A stretch of DNA of 10,854 nt from Candidatus Rokuibacteriota bacterium. GTDB lineage: Bacteria; Methylomirabilota; Methylomirabilia; Rokubacteriales; CSP1-6. This document shows positions 1 to 4,998 of the stretch, in pieces. The stretch is taken from assembly GCA_016201645.1 (NCBI GenBank), contig JACQCL010000195.1, forward strand, positions 1 through 10,854, in the 5' to 3' direction. Every line of letters begins with the position of its first letter. The stretch's first letter is position 1. Below the pieces are notes generated by a model. The model searched no databases, was not told the DNA's origin, and saw only the letters and a program-made list of their open reading frames with translations. Made by a program: the position numbers and the translations under genes.

Positions 1-73
1 GCGATGGTGGCGGCTGGTTCCCGCTGCCCTCGTCATCCTCATGGGCGTGCAGCTCATTGTCTATCTCGAATAG
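1..73 (+). CDS. C-terminal end of a membrane protein (partial)
   Basis: The frame starting at base 2 is open from the window edge to a TAG stop at 71-73. It reads RWWRLVPAALVILMGVQLIV and then a short YLE tail. This is a basic, tryptophan-rich patch followed by about 16 hydrophobic residues, which looks like a final transmembrane helix with positive residues before it. The rest of the gene lies outside the window, so the family cannot be named. The stop is followed after 6 nt by the ribosome binding site of the nitrilase gene, so the two could be co-transcribed. The call rests on hydrophobicity, frame and spacing only. Confidence 0.5.
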   Translation, partial: RWWRLVPAALVILMGVQLIVYLE

Positions 74-94
74 CAGCCCAAGGAGGTCCAATCC

Positions 95-1185
95 ATGGCG
101 TCCACGCTGCGCGTCGGGGCAGCTCAGATCGCGCCGAAGTTCTTCGACAAGGCCGGGACCCTCGCGAAGACGGTCCAGGTCATCGATGAGGCGGGGCGGC
201 TCGGCCTCGATCTCCTCGTCTTTCCCGAGACCTATTTTGCCGCCTACCCCTACTGGCGGGGGGCGGTGTCGGTCCGCCGGTCCACCGAGCTCGTCGTGGA
301 GATGCAGCGGAGCGCCCTCCGCGTTCCGGGGGAGGAGACTGAGGAGTTGGGAGCTGCCGCCCGGCGGGCGCGAGTCAACTGCGTCGTCGGCTGCAACGAG
401 CTGGATGACCGTCCGGGGAGCCTGACCCTCTACAACACGCTGGTCTTCCTCGGCCGGGACGGCCGTCTCCTCGGCCGGCACCGGAAGCTCATGCCGACCC
501 ACTCGGAGCGGGTCTACTGGGGGATGGGCGATGCCAGTGACATCCGGGTCTTCGACATGGACATGGCAAGGTCGGCGGACTCATCTGCTACGAGCACCAT
601 ATGACCCTGCTCCGGGCCGCCATGGCGATCAAGGGCGAGGAGATCCACTGCGCTGTCTGGCCCGGCTGGTGGACGATGGAGCGCCACCTGGGCGCCAAGC
701 GTGCCAAGGCGGGCGCCCGCGAGTGCGACATCGAGCCGGCGATCCGCGAGTACGCCATCGAAAATCAGACCTTCGTCGTGAGCTCGAGCTGGTACCTGCC
801 TCCCGAGGAGATCCCGTCCGAACTGGCGGAGGAGATGAGGTACAACCTGGCTGTCGGAGGGAGCTGTATCGTGAACCCCGCGGGGCTCTTCGTGCGCGAG
901 CCGGTGTTCGAGGAGGAAACCATCGTGTGGGCTGACATCGACCTCGAGGATCGGCAGCTGGCCAAAGCGTACTTGGATGGCGTGGGACACTACGCGCGGT
1001 TCGATCTCCTGAGCCTCGACATCCGGGAGGAGGCCTGGACCCCGGCAGGGCCGAAGCCCGCCGCGCTGGCCGGCGCGGGCCGCCGCCTGGCTGAACTCGC
1101 GGAGCGCTACGAAGCGGACGTGCGAAAGCTCGAGGCGCTGGTTGAGCGCCTTCTGGCCAAGGGAGAGGGCCGGGAGAGCACGTGA
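95..1185 (+). pseudogene. Nitrilase (carbon-nitrogen hydrolase) with a one-base frameshift
   Basis: Nitrilases hydrolyse a nitrile to a carboxylic acid and ammonia through a Glu-Lys-Cys triad. The ATG at 95 has AAGGAGG at 80-86. Frame 2 codes FPETYF (Glu45), HRKLMPT (Lys131) and VFDMDM up to codon 563-565, then runs out of frame to a stop at 602-604. The rest lies in frame 1: GKVGGLICYEHHMTLLR from 565, with the nucleophile Cys165 at 586-588, then IHCAVWPGWW, ending at TGA 1183-1185. One extra G in the GG at 565-566 would join them into about 363 residues, normal for the family. Glu45/Lys131/Cys165 resembles the usual nitrilase numbering, supporting the join. No slippery heptamer is visible. 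As read, the first product lacks the cysteine, and an internal start at 601 would lack Glu, Lys and Cys. The cause is either a real mutation or an assembly error. The natural substrate cannot be told. Confidence 0.85.
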
Positions 1186-1202
1186 TCCCAAAGGAGGACG
1201 CT

Positions 1203-1490
1203 ATGAGCGGTTTCTGGATCCTTCTCGCTGCGATCGTGGCCATTGCGATGGTGTACGTCCTGCTTCCTGTCGTCGGTGCGGTGTTCATCCGTTATCGCCG
1301 GACGAGAGGGCTCACATGCCCCGAGACCGGGGCCAACGCGGAGGTCGGCGTGGACGCCAAGTGGGCGGCCTTTACCGCTGCGTTTCGTCACCCGATCCTC
1401 CGGGTCAAGACCTGTTCGCTCTGGCCGAAGCGAAGCGACTGTCAGCAGAATTGCCTCGACTCCCCCGAGAAGGAGAAGCCGGCCGCCTGA
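1203..1490 (+). CDS. Small membrane-anchored cysteine-containing protein of unknown function
   Basis: A 95-residue protein starting at ATG 1203, chosen because AAAGGAGG at 1190-1197 sits 5 nt upstream. An in-frame GTG at 1182 overlaps the nitrilase stop and has no such site. Residues 4-29 form one transmembrane helix, followed by RYRRTR, so the C-terminal part should face the cytoplasm. The soluble part has four cysteines: TCPETG, KTCSLWPKRSDC and QQNC. The pattern CP...CS.WP....C...C resembles small uncharacterised proteins I have seen in several phyla, and it suggests metal or heme binding or a redox role, but no function is established. The gap to the nitrilase stop is 17 nt, so they are probably one transcript. 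It faces the convergent CopD-like gene. Confidence 0.75.
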   Translation: MSGFWILLAAIVAIAMVYVLLPVVGAVFIRYRRTRGLTCPETGANAEVGVDAKWAAFTAAFRHPILRVKTCSLWPKRSDCQQNCLDSPEKEKPAA

Positions 1491-1519
1491 GTCCGGCGGA
1501 TGGGAGGGGCGGGGGGACG

Positions 1520-1954
1520 TCAACTGCGGAGGGAGAGGCCCAGGAGGACGATGGTGAGAACGATCAGCACGTTGAACCGCGCGATCCAGGAGAGGCGTTT
1601 CCGTGGCGCCGTCTCCTCCGGGGGGAGCCTGCCGACGCGCGGTCCCAGGACGAAATCGTGGAGCGCGCTCAGCCCCAGCGTGAGGAGGACGAGCGCGGCC
1701 TTCAACTGGAAGGCGGGCACTTGGAGCAGCCATGGGTGGCGGAAGAGGATGACGAGCCCGCTGACGATCAGAAGTGCCAGGGCGATCCAGCCCACCGTTC
1801 TGAATCGCGTTCCGGTTTGGCCGATGAGGTCCACGCGCAGACGAAAGTCCTGAACGCGACGGCTCACGGGGACGAGGACGAGGGCGATGAAGAGCATCCC
1901 GCCCAGCCAGGTCACCGCAGCCAGCACGTGGATCCAGCGGAGAAAGAGGTCCAC
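1520..1954 (-). CDS. CopD-like integral membrane protein
   Basis: A 144-residue membrane protein with about four hydrophobic helices (roughly residues 5-27, 52-70, 82-102 and 123-141). The first helix has the W-x-H...W-L-G-G-x-x-F pattern (Trp7, His9, Trp16) seen in CopD/DUF2269-type proteins, and the region near residue 98 has HDFVLGPR, also common in small CopD-family proteins. CopD members are linked to copper uptake or export, but these short forms are mostly uncharacterised and may bind heme or metal through the conserved histidines. The start is a GTG at 1954-1952, 3 nt after the stop of the upstream regulator gene, with only a weak ribosome binding site inside that gene, so translation is probably coupled. 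Confidence is good for family, low for function. Confidence 0.75.
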   Translation of the reverse strand: MDLFLRWIHVLAAVTWLGGMLFIALVLVPVSRRVQDFRLRVDLIGQTGTRFRTVGWIALALLIVSGLVILFRHPWLLQVPAFQLKAALVLLTLGLSALHDFVLGPRVGRLPPEETAPRKRLSWIARFNVLIVLTIVLLGLSLRS

Positions 1955-1957
1955 CTC

Positions 1958-2665
1958 TTAGACGTCCTGGGGCTCGCCCTGGGCCATCGCGCGCAGCGCC
2001 TGGGGCTTCTTCAACACAAGCCGCCCGCTGTCCTCGACAGCGAGTCCTTCCTTGATCCAGCGGCTCACCACTCGGATCGTGGTCTCGACGGTGGTGCCGG
2101 CCATATCGGCTAAGTTCTGGCGCGTCAGATGATATGGAAGCTCGACCCCGGCCCGCGACGCCTTGCCTTCACGGTCGGACAGCCTCATCAACGCCGCTGC
2201 AAGGCGGGGCGTCACCGGCTCGACGGCGAGAGACTTGACGGACTCGTGAGCCGTGCGCAGACGGTGGCTGATCATGAGGGCCATCTCCCGGACGATGGAC
2301 GGGTGGCGCTTCGAAAGCGCGAGGAGTGCATCGCGGGGGATCTTCAGGACCTCGGTGGTTTCAATGGCCTGGGCCGTCGCCGGGTAGGGGCGCTTCTCGA
2401 GGACGGCGACGCCCCCGAAGATCTCTCCCGGCCCCAAGAGCTCCAGCACCACATCCTTGCCCGCCCGCGAGTGCTTCAGGATCTTCACGCGCCCGGTCTT
2501 CACGATGTAGAGCCAGAGCGAGGCATCTCCCTCCTCGAAGATGAACTCGCGGGGACGGTGCCTGTCCGTCTGGGTGACCTGGACGAGGCCTTCGATCTCC
2601 TTCGAAGGGACACCCTTGAATACGGCGTTGGCCCGGAGGAGCGCGCCACCTGCCTTGTCGGTCAT
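1958..2665 (-). CDS. Crp/Fnr-family transcriptional regulator
   Basis: A 235-residue regulator. Residues about 15-130 form the cyclic-nucleotide-type beta-barrel domain (EFIFEEGDASLWLYIVKTG, then PGEIFGG and the phosphate-cassette region ending EKRPYPATA). Residues about 165-225 form the winged helix-turn-helix (TRQNLADMAGTTVETTIRVV, then the wing). There are no cysteines, so it cannot hold an Fnr-type iron-sulfur cluster. The cassette has PATA where Crp has Arg-Ser, so cAMP binding is doubtful and the effector is unknown. It is followed 3 nt later by the CopD-like gene, probably its co-transcribed partner and perhaps its target. The ATG has no visible Shine-Dalgarno, and a TATAGT box lies just 8 nt before it. 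Confidence 0.9.
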   Translation of the reverse strand: MTDKAGGALLRANAVFKGVPSKEIEGLVQVTQTDRHRPREFIFEEGDASLWLYIVKTGRVKILKHSRAGKDVVLELLGPGEIFGGVAVLEKRPYPATAQAIETTEVLKIPRDALLALSKRHPSIVREMALMISHRLRTAHESVKSLAVEPVTPRLAAALMRLSDREGKASRAGVELPYHLTRQNLADMAGTTVETTIRVVSRWIKEGLAVEDSGRLVLKKPQALRAMAQGEPQDV

Positions 2666-2673
2666 CGTCGGCC

Positions 2674-2702
2674 ACTATACTGCCGGGGCGCTCGTTGTTC
2701 CA
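2674..2702 (-). promoter_or_regulatory. Candidate promoter of the crp-like gene, possibly leaderless
   Basis: On the minus strand TATAGT (2679-2674, 5 of 6 consensus bases) is followed by 8 nt and then the ATG at 2665. With the usual 6-8 nt from box to start site, transcription would begin at or next to the A of the ATG. A weak -35 (TGGAAC, 2702-2697) lies 17 nt upstream. No GGAGG-like sequence precedes the start codon, consistent with a leaderless message. Confidence 0.45.
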
Positions 2703-2710
2703 GACCGTTC

Positions 2711-2739
2711 TTGGGCTGCCGGGGATCTGATTGTAAAAT
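2711..2739 (+). promoter_or_regulatory. Candidate promoter of the TVP38/TMEM64 gene
   Basis: TTGGGC (2711-2716) and TAAAAT (2734-2739) are separated by 17 bp, which gives a start near 2746 and a leader of about 15 nt before the ATG at 2761. It lies back to back with the minus-strand promoter of the crp-like gene inside a 95-bp divergent spacer, so the regulator could act on both. I saw no clear Crp-type palindrome there. Confidence 0.4.
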
Positions 2740-2760
2740 GGAAGTTAGGCCAAAATCGGC

Positions 2761-3462
2761 ATGGGGCGACTCAACAGCAAGGTCAAGCTGGCGCTCGTCT
2801 TCTTCGTGCTCGGCGTCCTCGTGGCCTTCGTGGTGTACGAGGTGGTCACCGGCGCCCCTGCGTGGCGCTATCTCCTCCGCCTCTACCAGGACAAACACTT
2901 CCTGAAAGTGACGGTGAAGAGCTGGGGGTTGATGGGCCCACTGGTGTTCATCGTCATCCAGTCGCTCCAGGTGATCATCTCCCCGGTCCCCGGCGAGGCG
3001 ACCGGCCTGGCCGGCGGCTTTCTCTTCGGGGTGGGCTTCGGCTTCCTCTACTCGACGGTCGGCCTCACCGCCGGTACCCTGGCGTGTTTCGGCATCGGTC
3101 GGTGGCTCGGGGCCGCGTTTGTCCAGCGCTTCATCGCCGATCACCACTGGGAGAAGATGGGCTTCATCGTCGAGGCGGAAGGGGCCATCGTCTGTTTCAT
3201 CCTCTACCTGATCCCGGGCTTCCCGAAGGACATCATCTCGTATCTCTTCGGGCTCTCGCCGATGTCCTTCTGGGTGTTCGCGGTCGTCTCGACGCTGGGC
3301 CGGGCGCCGGGGACGTGGATTCTCTCGGCCCAGGGGGCCCAGGTTGGGGCGGGTCGGGTGTGGGAGCTCGCGCTCCTGATGGCCATCCTCGCGGCGGCCG
3401 TCATCCCCCTCTATTACTACCGGGAGCGGATCCTCGGATTCTTCCGCGGAAACACGCTATAG
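2761..3462 (+). CDS. TVP38/TMEM64 (VTT, DedA-like) family membrane protein
   Basis: A 233-residue inner-membrane protein. A first helix at about residues 9-27 is followed by the VTT domain: VIISPVPGEATGLAGGFLFG near 72-91, the GRWLGA stretch, then FILYLIPGFPKDIISYLFGL, all family hallmarks, and a C-terminal helix ending in a basic tail (YYYRERILGFFRGNTL). Family members have half-helices that enter the membrane, and some relatives scramble or flip lipids; the substrate of this subgroup is not known. The ATG at 2761 is the only reasonable start, and its ribosome binding site is weak. It is divergent from the crp-like gene and stands alone. The next gene unit begins with its own promoter 25 nt downstream, and no terminator is visible between them. 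Confidence 0.85.
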   Translation: MGRLNSKVKLALVFFVLGVLVAFVVYEVVTGAPAWRYLLRLYQDKHFLKVTVKSWGLMGPLVFIVIQSLQVIISPVPGEATGLAGGFLFGVGFGFLYSTVGLTAGTLACFGIGRWLGAAFVQRFIADHHWEKMGFIVEAEGAIVCFILYLIPGFPKDIISYLFGLSPMSFWVFAVVSTLGRAPGTWILSAQGAQVGAGRVWELALLMAILAAAVIPLYYYRERILGFFRGNTL

Positions 3463-3486
3463 CTCCCCGACCGATCAAGAAAGGAC

Positions 3487-3516
3487 TTGACAAGACGCGG
3501 CGCCGGTTCGTAGGCT
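3487..3516 (+). promoter_or_regulatory. Promoter of the aromatic leader and DAHP synthase unit
   Basis: A perfect TTGACA at 3487-3492 is followed by 18 bp and TAGGCT at 3511-3516, which keeps the key T1, A2 and T6 of the -10 box. Transcription would start near 3523, leaving about 24 nt before the leader-peptide start codon at 3547. The position relative to the leader peptide supports the call. Confidence 0.6.
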
Positions 3517-3529
3517 AAAGGTTACCTTT
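3517..3529 (+). promoter_or_regulatory. Inverted repeat at the aro transcription start (candidate operator)
   Basis: AAAGGT-T-ACCTTT is a perfect 6-bp inverted repeat around one base, lying just after the -10 box and over the predicted start site. GTTACC (3521-3526) occurs again at 3539-3544, 18 bp downstream. The placement suits a repressor operator. It could instead be a weak 5' hairpin of the leader RNA. The binding protein is unknown. Confidence 0.35.
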
Positions 3530-3546
3530 TGGGAAGGAGTTACCCG

Positions 3547-3636
3547 GTGGAGCAGACGGGCGGTCGAATCGAGCAGGGCTGGCGATTCTACTTTTTCTAT
3601 TTCGCCCACGTCTGCCCATCGGCTCTGACGCCGTAA
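3547..3636 (+). CDS. Aromatic leader peptide (Phe/Tyr attenuator, 29 residues)
   Basis: A GTG start at 3547 is preceded by AAGGAG at 3534-3539 with 7 nt spacing. The frame runs 29 codons to TAA at 3634-3636. Residues 12-19 read WRFYFFYF: four Phe, two Tyr and one Trp in eight residues (codons TGG CGA TTC TAC TTT TTC TAT TTC, 3580-3603). TTT and TAT stand out in this GC-rich sequence. Such a run upstream of an aromatic biosynthesis gene is the hallmark of ribosome-mediated attenuation, as in pheA, pheST and trp leaders. The product would have no function except to place the ribosome: scarce charged tRNA-Phe or tRNA-Tyr would stall it at 3586-3603. Downstream genes are two DAHP synthases, the first enzyme of the pathway, which fits. 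I recognise the class, not a named homologue. Confidence 0.85.
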   Translation: MEQTGGRIEQGWRFYFFYFAHVCPSALTP

Positions 3637-3702
3637 ACGCTAGGAGCCACGGGCGGACGGATCGCCAGCCCGTGGCGCTCTGAGGAGATCGAGGCCGCGG
3701 GC
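3576..3702 (+). promoter_or_regulatory. Transcription attenuator with competing RNA structures
   Basis: Pairings seen directly: (B) 3576-3586 with 3661-3671, 11 bp perfect; (C) 3609-3617 with 3651-3659, 9 bp with one G-U; (D) 3621-3625 with 3644-3648, with the leader stop codon in its loop; (E) 3646-3653 with 3669-3676, 8 bp perfect; (AT) 3668-3676 with 3694-3702, 9 bp with one G-U. AT shares its 3' strand with the terminator stem, and B and E both occupy its 5' strand. The Phe/Tyr codons begin at the 3' edge of B. Inferred model: a ribosome stalled there masks B while D/C keeps E open, so AT forms and transcription reads on. A ribosome that reaches the stop codon disrupts D, B or E forms, and the terminator wins. 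Energies were not computed. Confidence 0.7.
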
Positions 3703-3727
3703 CCCAGGGTCCGCGGCCTTTTGCTTT
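3692..3727 (+). terminator. Intrinsic terminator of the aro leader
   Basis: AGGCCGCGG (3692-3700) pairs perfectly with CCGCGGCCT (3711-3719), nine base pairs with a 10-nt loop that can extend by two or three pairs, followed by TTTTGCTTT. It lies after the leader peptide and before the structural genes, as an attenuator terminator should, and its 5' strand overlaps the proposed antiterminator. Confidence 0.75.
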
Positions 3728-3981
3728 AGGAGCCCCGCGCGGGATCAGCAGTGAGGAGGTGGAGGGAGTGCTCCAAGGAGCGAATCCGAGGAGCCGTAGC
3801 GGCGGGCGAAGCGCAGGGTGGCGGAGTGCGCTGAGTCCCGTCAGGGACGAAGCCCAACCCCCCTCAGGGGGGATGGGGGGGCCAGCAGAGCCGCCCGAGC
3901 GAGCGAACGCCGTCGAGGCGAGGAGGTCTGAGCGGGAGGAGCATCTCCCTCCGCCGCCATCGGAGTGAAGGAGGCAGCAAC
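3728..3981 (+). other. Purine-rich untranslated stretch between attenuator and first DAHP synthase gene
   Basis: About 250 nt with no convincing gene. An open frame at 3759-3968 would give a low-complexity Arg/Ser/Pro/Gly peptide without a ribosome binding site, and I reject it. Two small hairpins are visible: GTCCC-GTCA-GGGAC (3835-3848) and CCCCCC-TCA-GGGGGG (3858-3872), followed by another G7 run at 3875-3881. Neither has a U-tract. The segment would form the 5' untranslated region of the read-through transcript. It ends with AAGGAGG at 3968-3974, the ribosome binding site of the next gene. Confidence 0.5.
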
Positions 3982-4998
3982 ATGATTATCGTGATGAAAC
4001 CGGGATCGACCGATGCCGACATCGAAGAGGTCTCGCGGCGGGTCAGGGCCTTCGGCTTTAAGACGCATCTCTCCCGAGGCGAGGTCCGGACGATCGTCGG
4101 GGTCGTGGGCGACGACCGCGGCAAGGAGCAGCTCCTGGCGCTCCAGTCGCTCGAGTGCGTCGAGAGCGTGGTCCGGATCCTCCAGCCCTTCAAGCTCGCC
4201 AGCCGGGAGGCGCATCCCGAGGACACCCAGTTCCAGGTGCACGGGGTTCCGGTCGGCGGCAAGCAGATCGTGGTGATGGCGGGCCCGTGCTCCGTGGAAT
4301 CTCGGGAGCAGCTGATGGAGGTGGCCACCAAGGCCAAGGCCGCGGGCGCCACCTTCCTTCGCGGGGGCGCCTTCAAGCCGCGGACTTCCCCCTATGCCTT
4401 CCAAGGGCTGGAGGAGGAGGGCCTGAAACTCCTGGCCGATGCCCGGAAGGCGACGGGGCTCCCGGTGGTGACCGAGGTCATGCAACCGGACAAGGTGGAC
4501 GTGGTGGCGGAGTACGCGGACATGCTCCAGATCGGGGCGCGCAACGTTCAGAACTTCTCGCTGCTCAAGCGGGTGGCCGAGAGCGGCAAGCCCGTCCTGC
4601 TGAAGCGCGGAATGTCCACCACCATCCAGGAGTGGCTCCTCTCGGCGGAGTACCTCCTCGCGGGCGGCAACCCCCGGGTGATTCTCTGCGAGCGGGGGAT
4701 CCGCACGTTCGAAACCGCGACTCGGTTCACGCTGGATCTCAACGCGGTGCCGGTGATCAAGAAGCTCTCGCATCTGCCCGTGATCGTGGATCCGAGCCAC
4801 GGCACGGGCCACTGGGAATATGTCGCCGCCATGGCGCGGGCCGGCCTCGCCGCCGGGGCCGACGGGCTCATGATCGAGGTGCACAACAAGCCGGAAGAGG
4901 CGCTCTCCGACGGGCCGCAGTCGCTCAAGCCCGATCGCTTCAAGAAGCTGATGGACGAGCTGCGCCCACTGGCCCAGATCCTCGGGAGAATCCTGTGA
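3982..4998 (+). CDS. aroF: DAHP synthase, type I-beta with ferredoxin-like regulatory domain (copy 1)
   Basis: 3-Deoxy-D-arabino-heptulosonate 7-phosphate synthase condenses phosphoenolpyruvate with erythrose 4-phosphate, the first shikimate-pathway step. Length is 338 residues, as in the Thermotoga maritima enzyme. Residues 1-~75 are the ferredoxin-like allosteric domain (MIIVMKPGST, GVVGDDRG, CVESVVRILQPFKL); the rest is the TIM barrel. Metal ligands are visible at Cys103 (AGPCSVES), His273 (DPSHGTGH), Glu299 (IEVH) and Asp310 (ALSDGPQSL), each one more than the Thermotoga numbers I recall, and the substrate loop GGAFKPRTSPYAFQG is intact. His29 and Ser31 (THLSRGE) match positions tied to tyrosine binding in Thermotoga, so feedback by Tyr is likely. 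ATG 3982 has AAGGAGG 7 nt upstream. It overlaps copy 2 by 4 nt. Expression is probably set by the upstream attenuator. Confidence 0.95.
   Translation: MIIVMKPGSTDADIEEVSRRVRAFGFKTHLSRGEVRTIVGVVGDDRGKEQLLALQSLECVESVVRILQPFKLASREAHPEDTQFQVHGVPVGGKQIVVMAGPCSVESREQLMEVATKAKAAGATFLRGGAFKPRTSPYAFQGLEEEGLKLLADARKATGLPVVTEVMQPDKVDVVAEYADMLQIGARNVQNFSLLKRVAESGKPVLLKRGMSTTIQEWLLSAEYLLAGGNPRVILCERGIRTFETATRFTLDLNAVPVIKKLSHLPVIVDPSHGTGHWEYVAAMARAGLAAGADGLMIEVHNKPEEALSDGPQSLKPDRFKKLMDELRPLAQILGRIL

Noticed and set aside
555..604. Programmed -1 frameshifting in the nitrilase
   Set aside because: No X-XXY-YYZ slippery heptamer at the join and no family precedent. A one-base deletion explains it more simply.
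1142..2113. 323-codon open frame on the plus strand
   Set aside because: It runs antisense to the CopD-like and crp-like genes, is highly charged and low in complexity, and has no family features. It is a shadow of GC-rich coding on the other strand.
3692..3722. T-box riboswitch, because AGGGTCCGCGG near the terminator loosely resembles the T-box sequence
   Set aside because: The full T-box consensus and a stem I specifier loop are missing. The sequence is explained by the terminator hairpin, and the leader peptide gives a better model.
3759..3968. 69-codon open frame in the aroF leader
   Set aside because: Low-complexity Arg/Ser/Pro/Gly product with no ribosome binding site, in a purine-rich structured spacer.
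3841..4884. 347-codon open frame on the minus strand
   Set aside because: It lies opposite the first DAHP synthase gene, whose conserved catalytic residues prove the plus frame.
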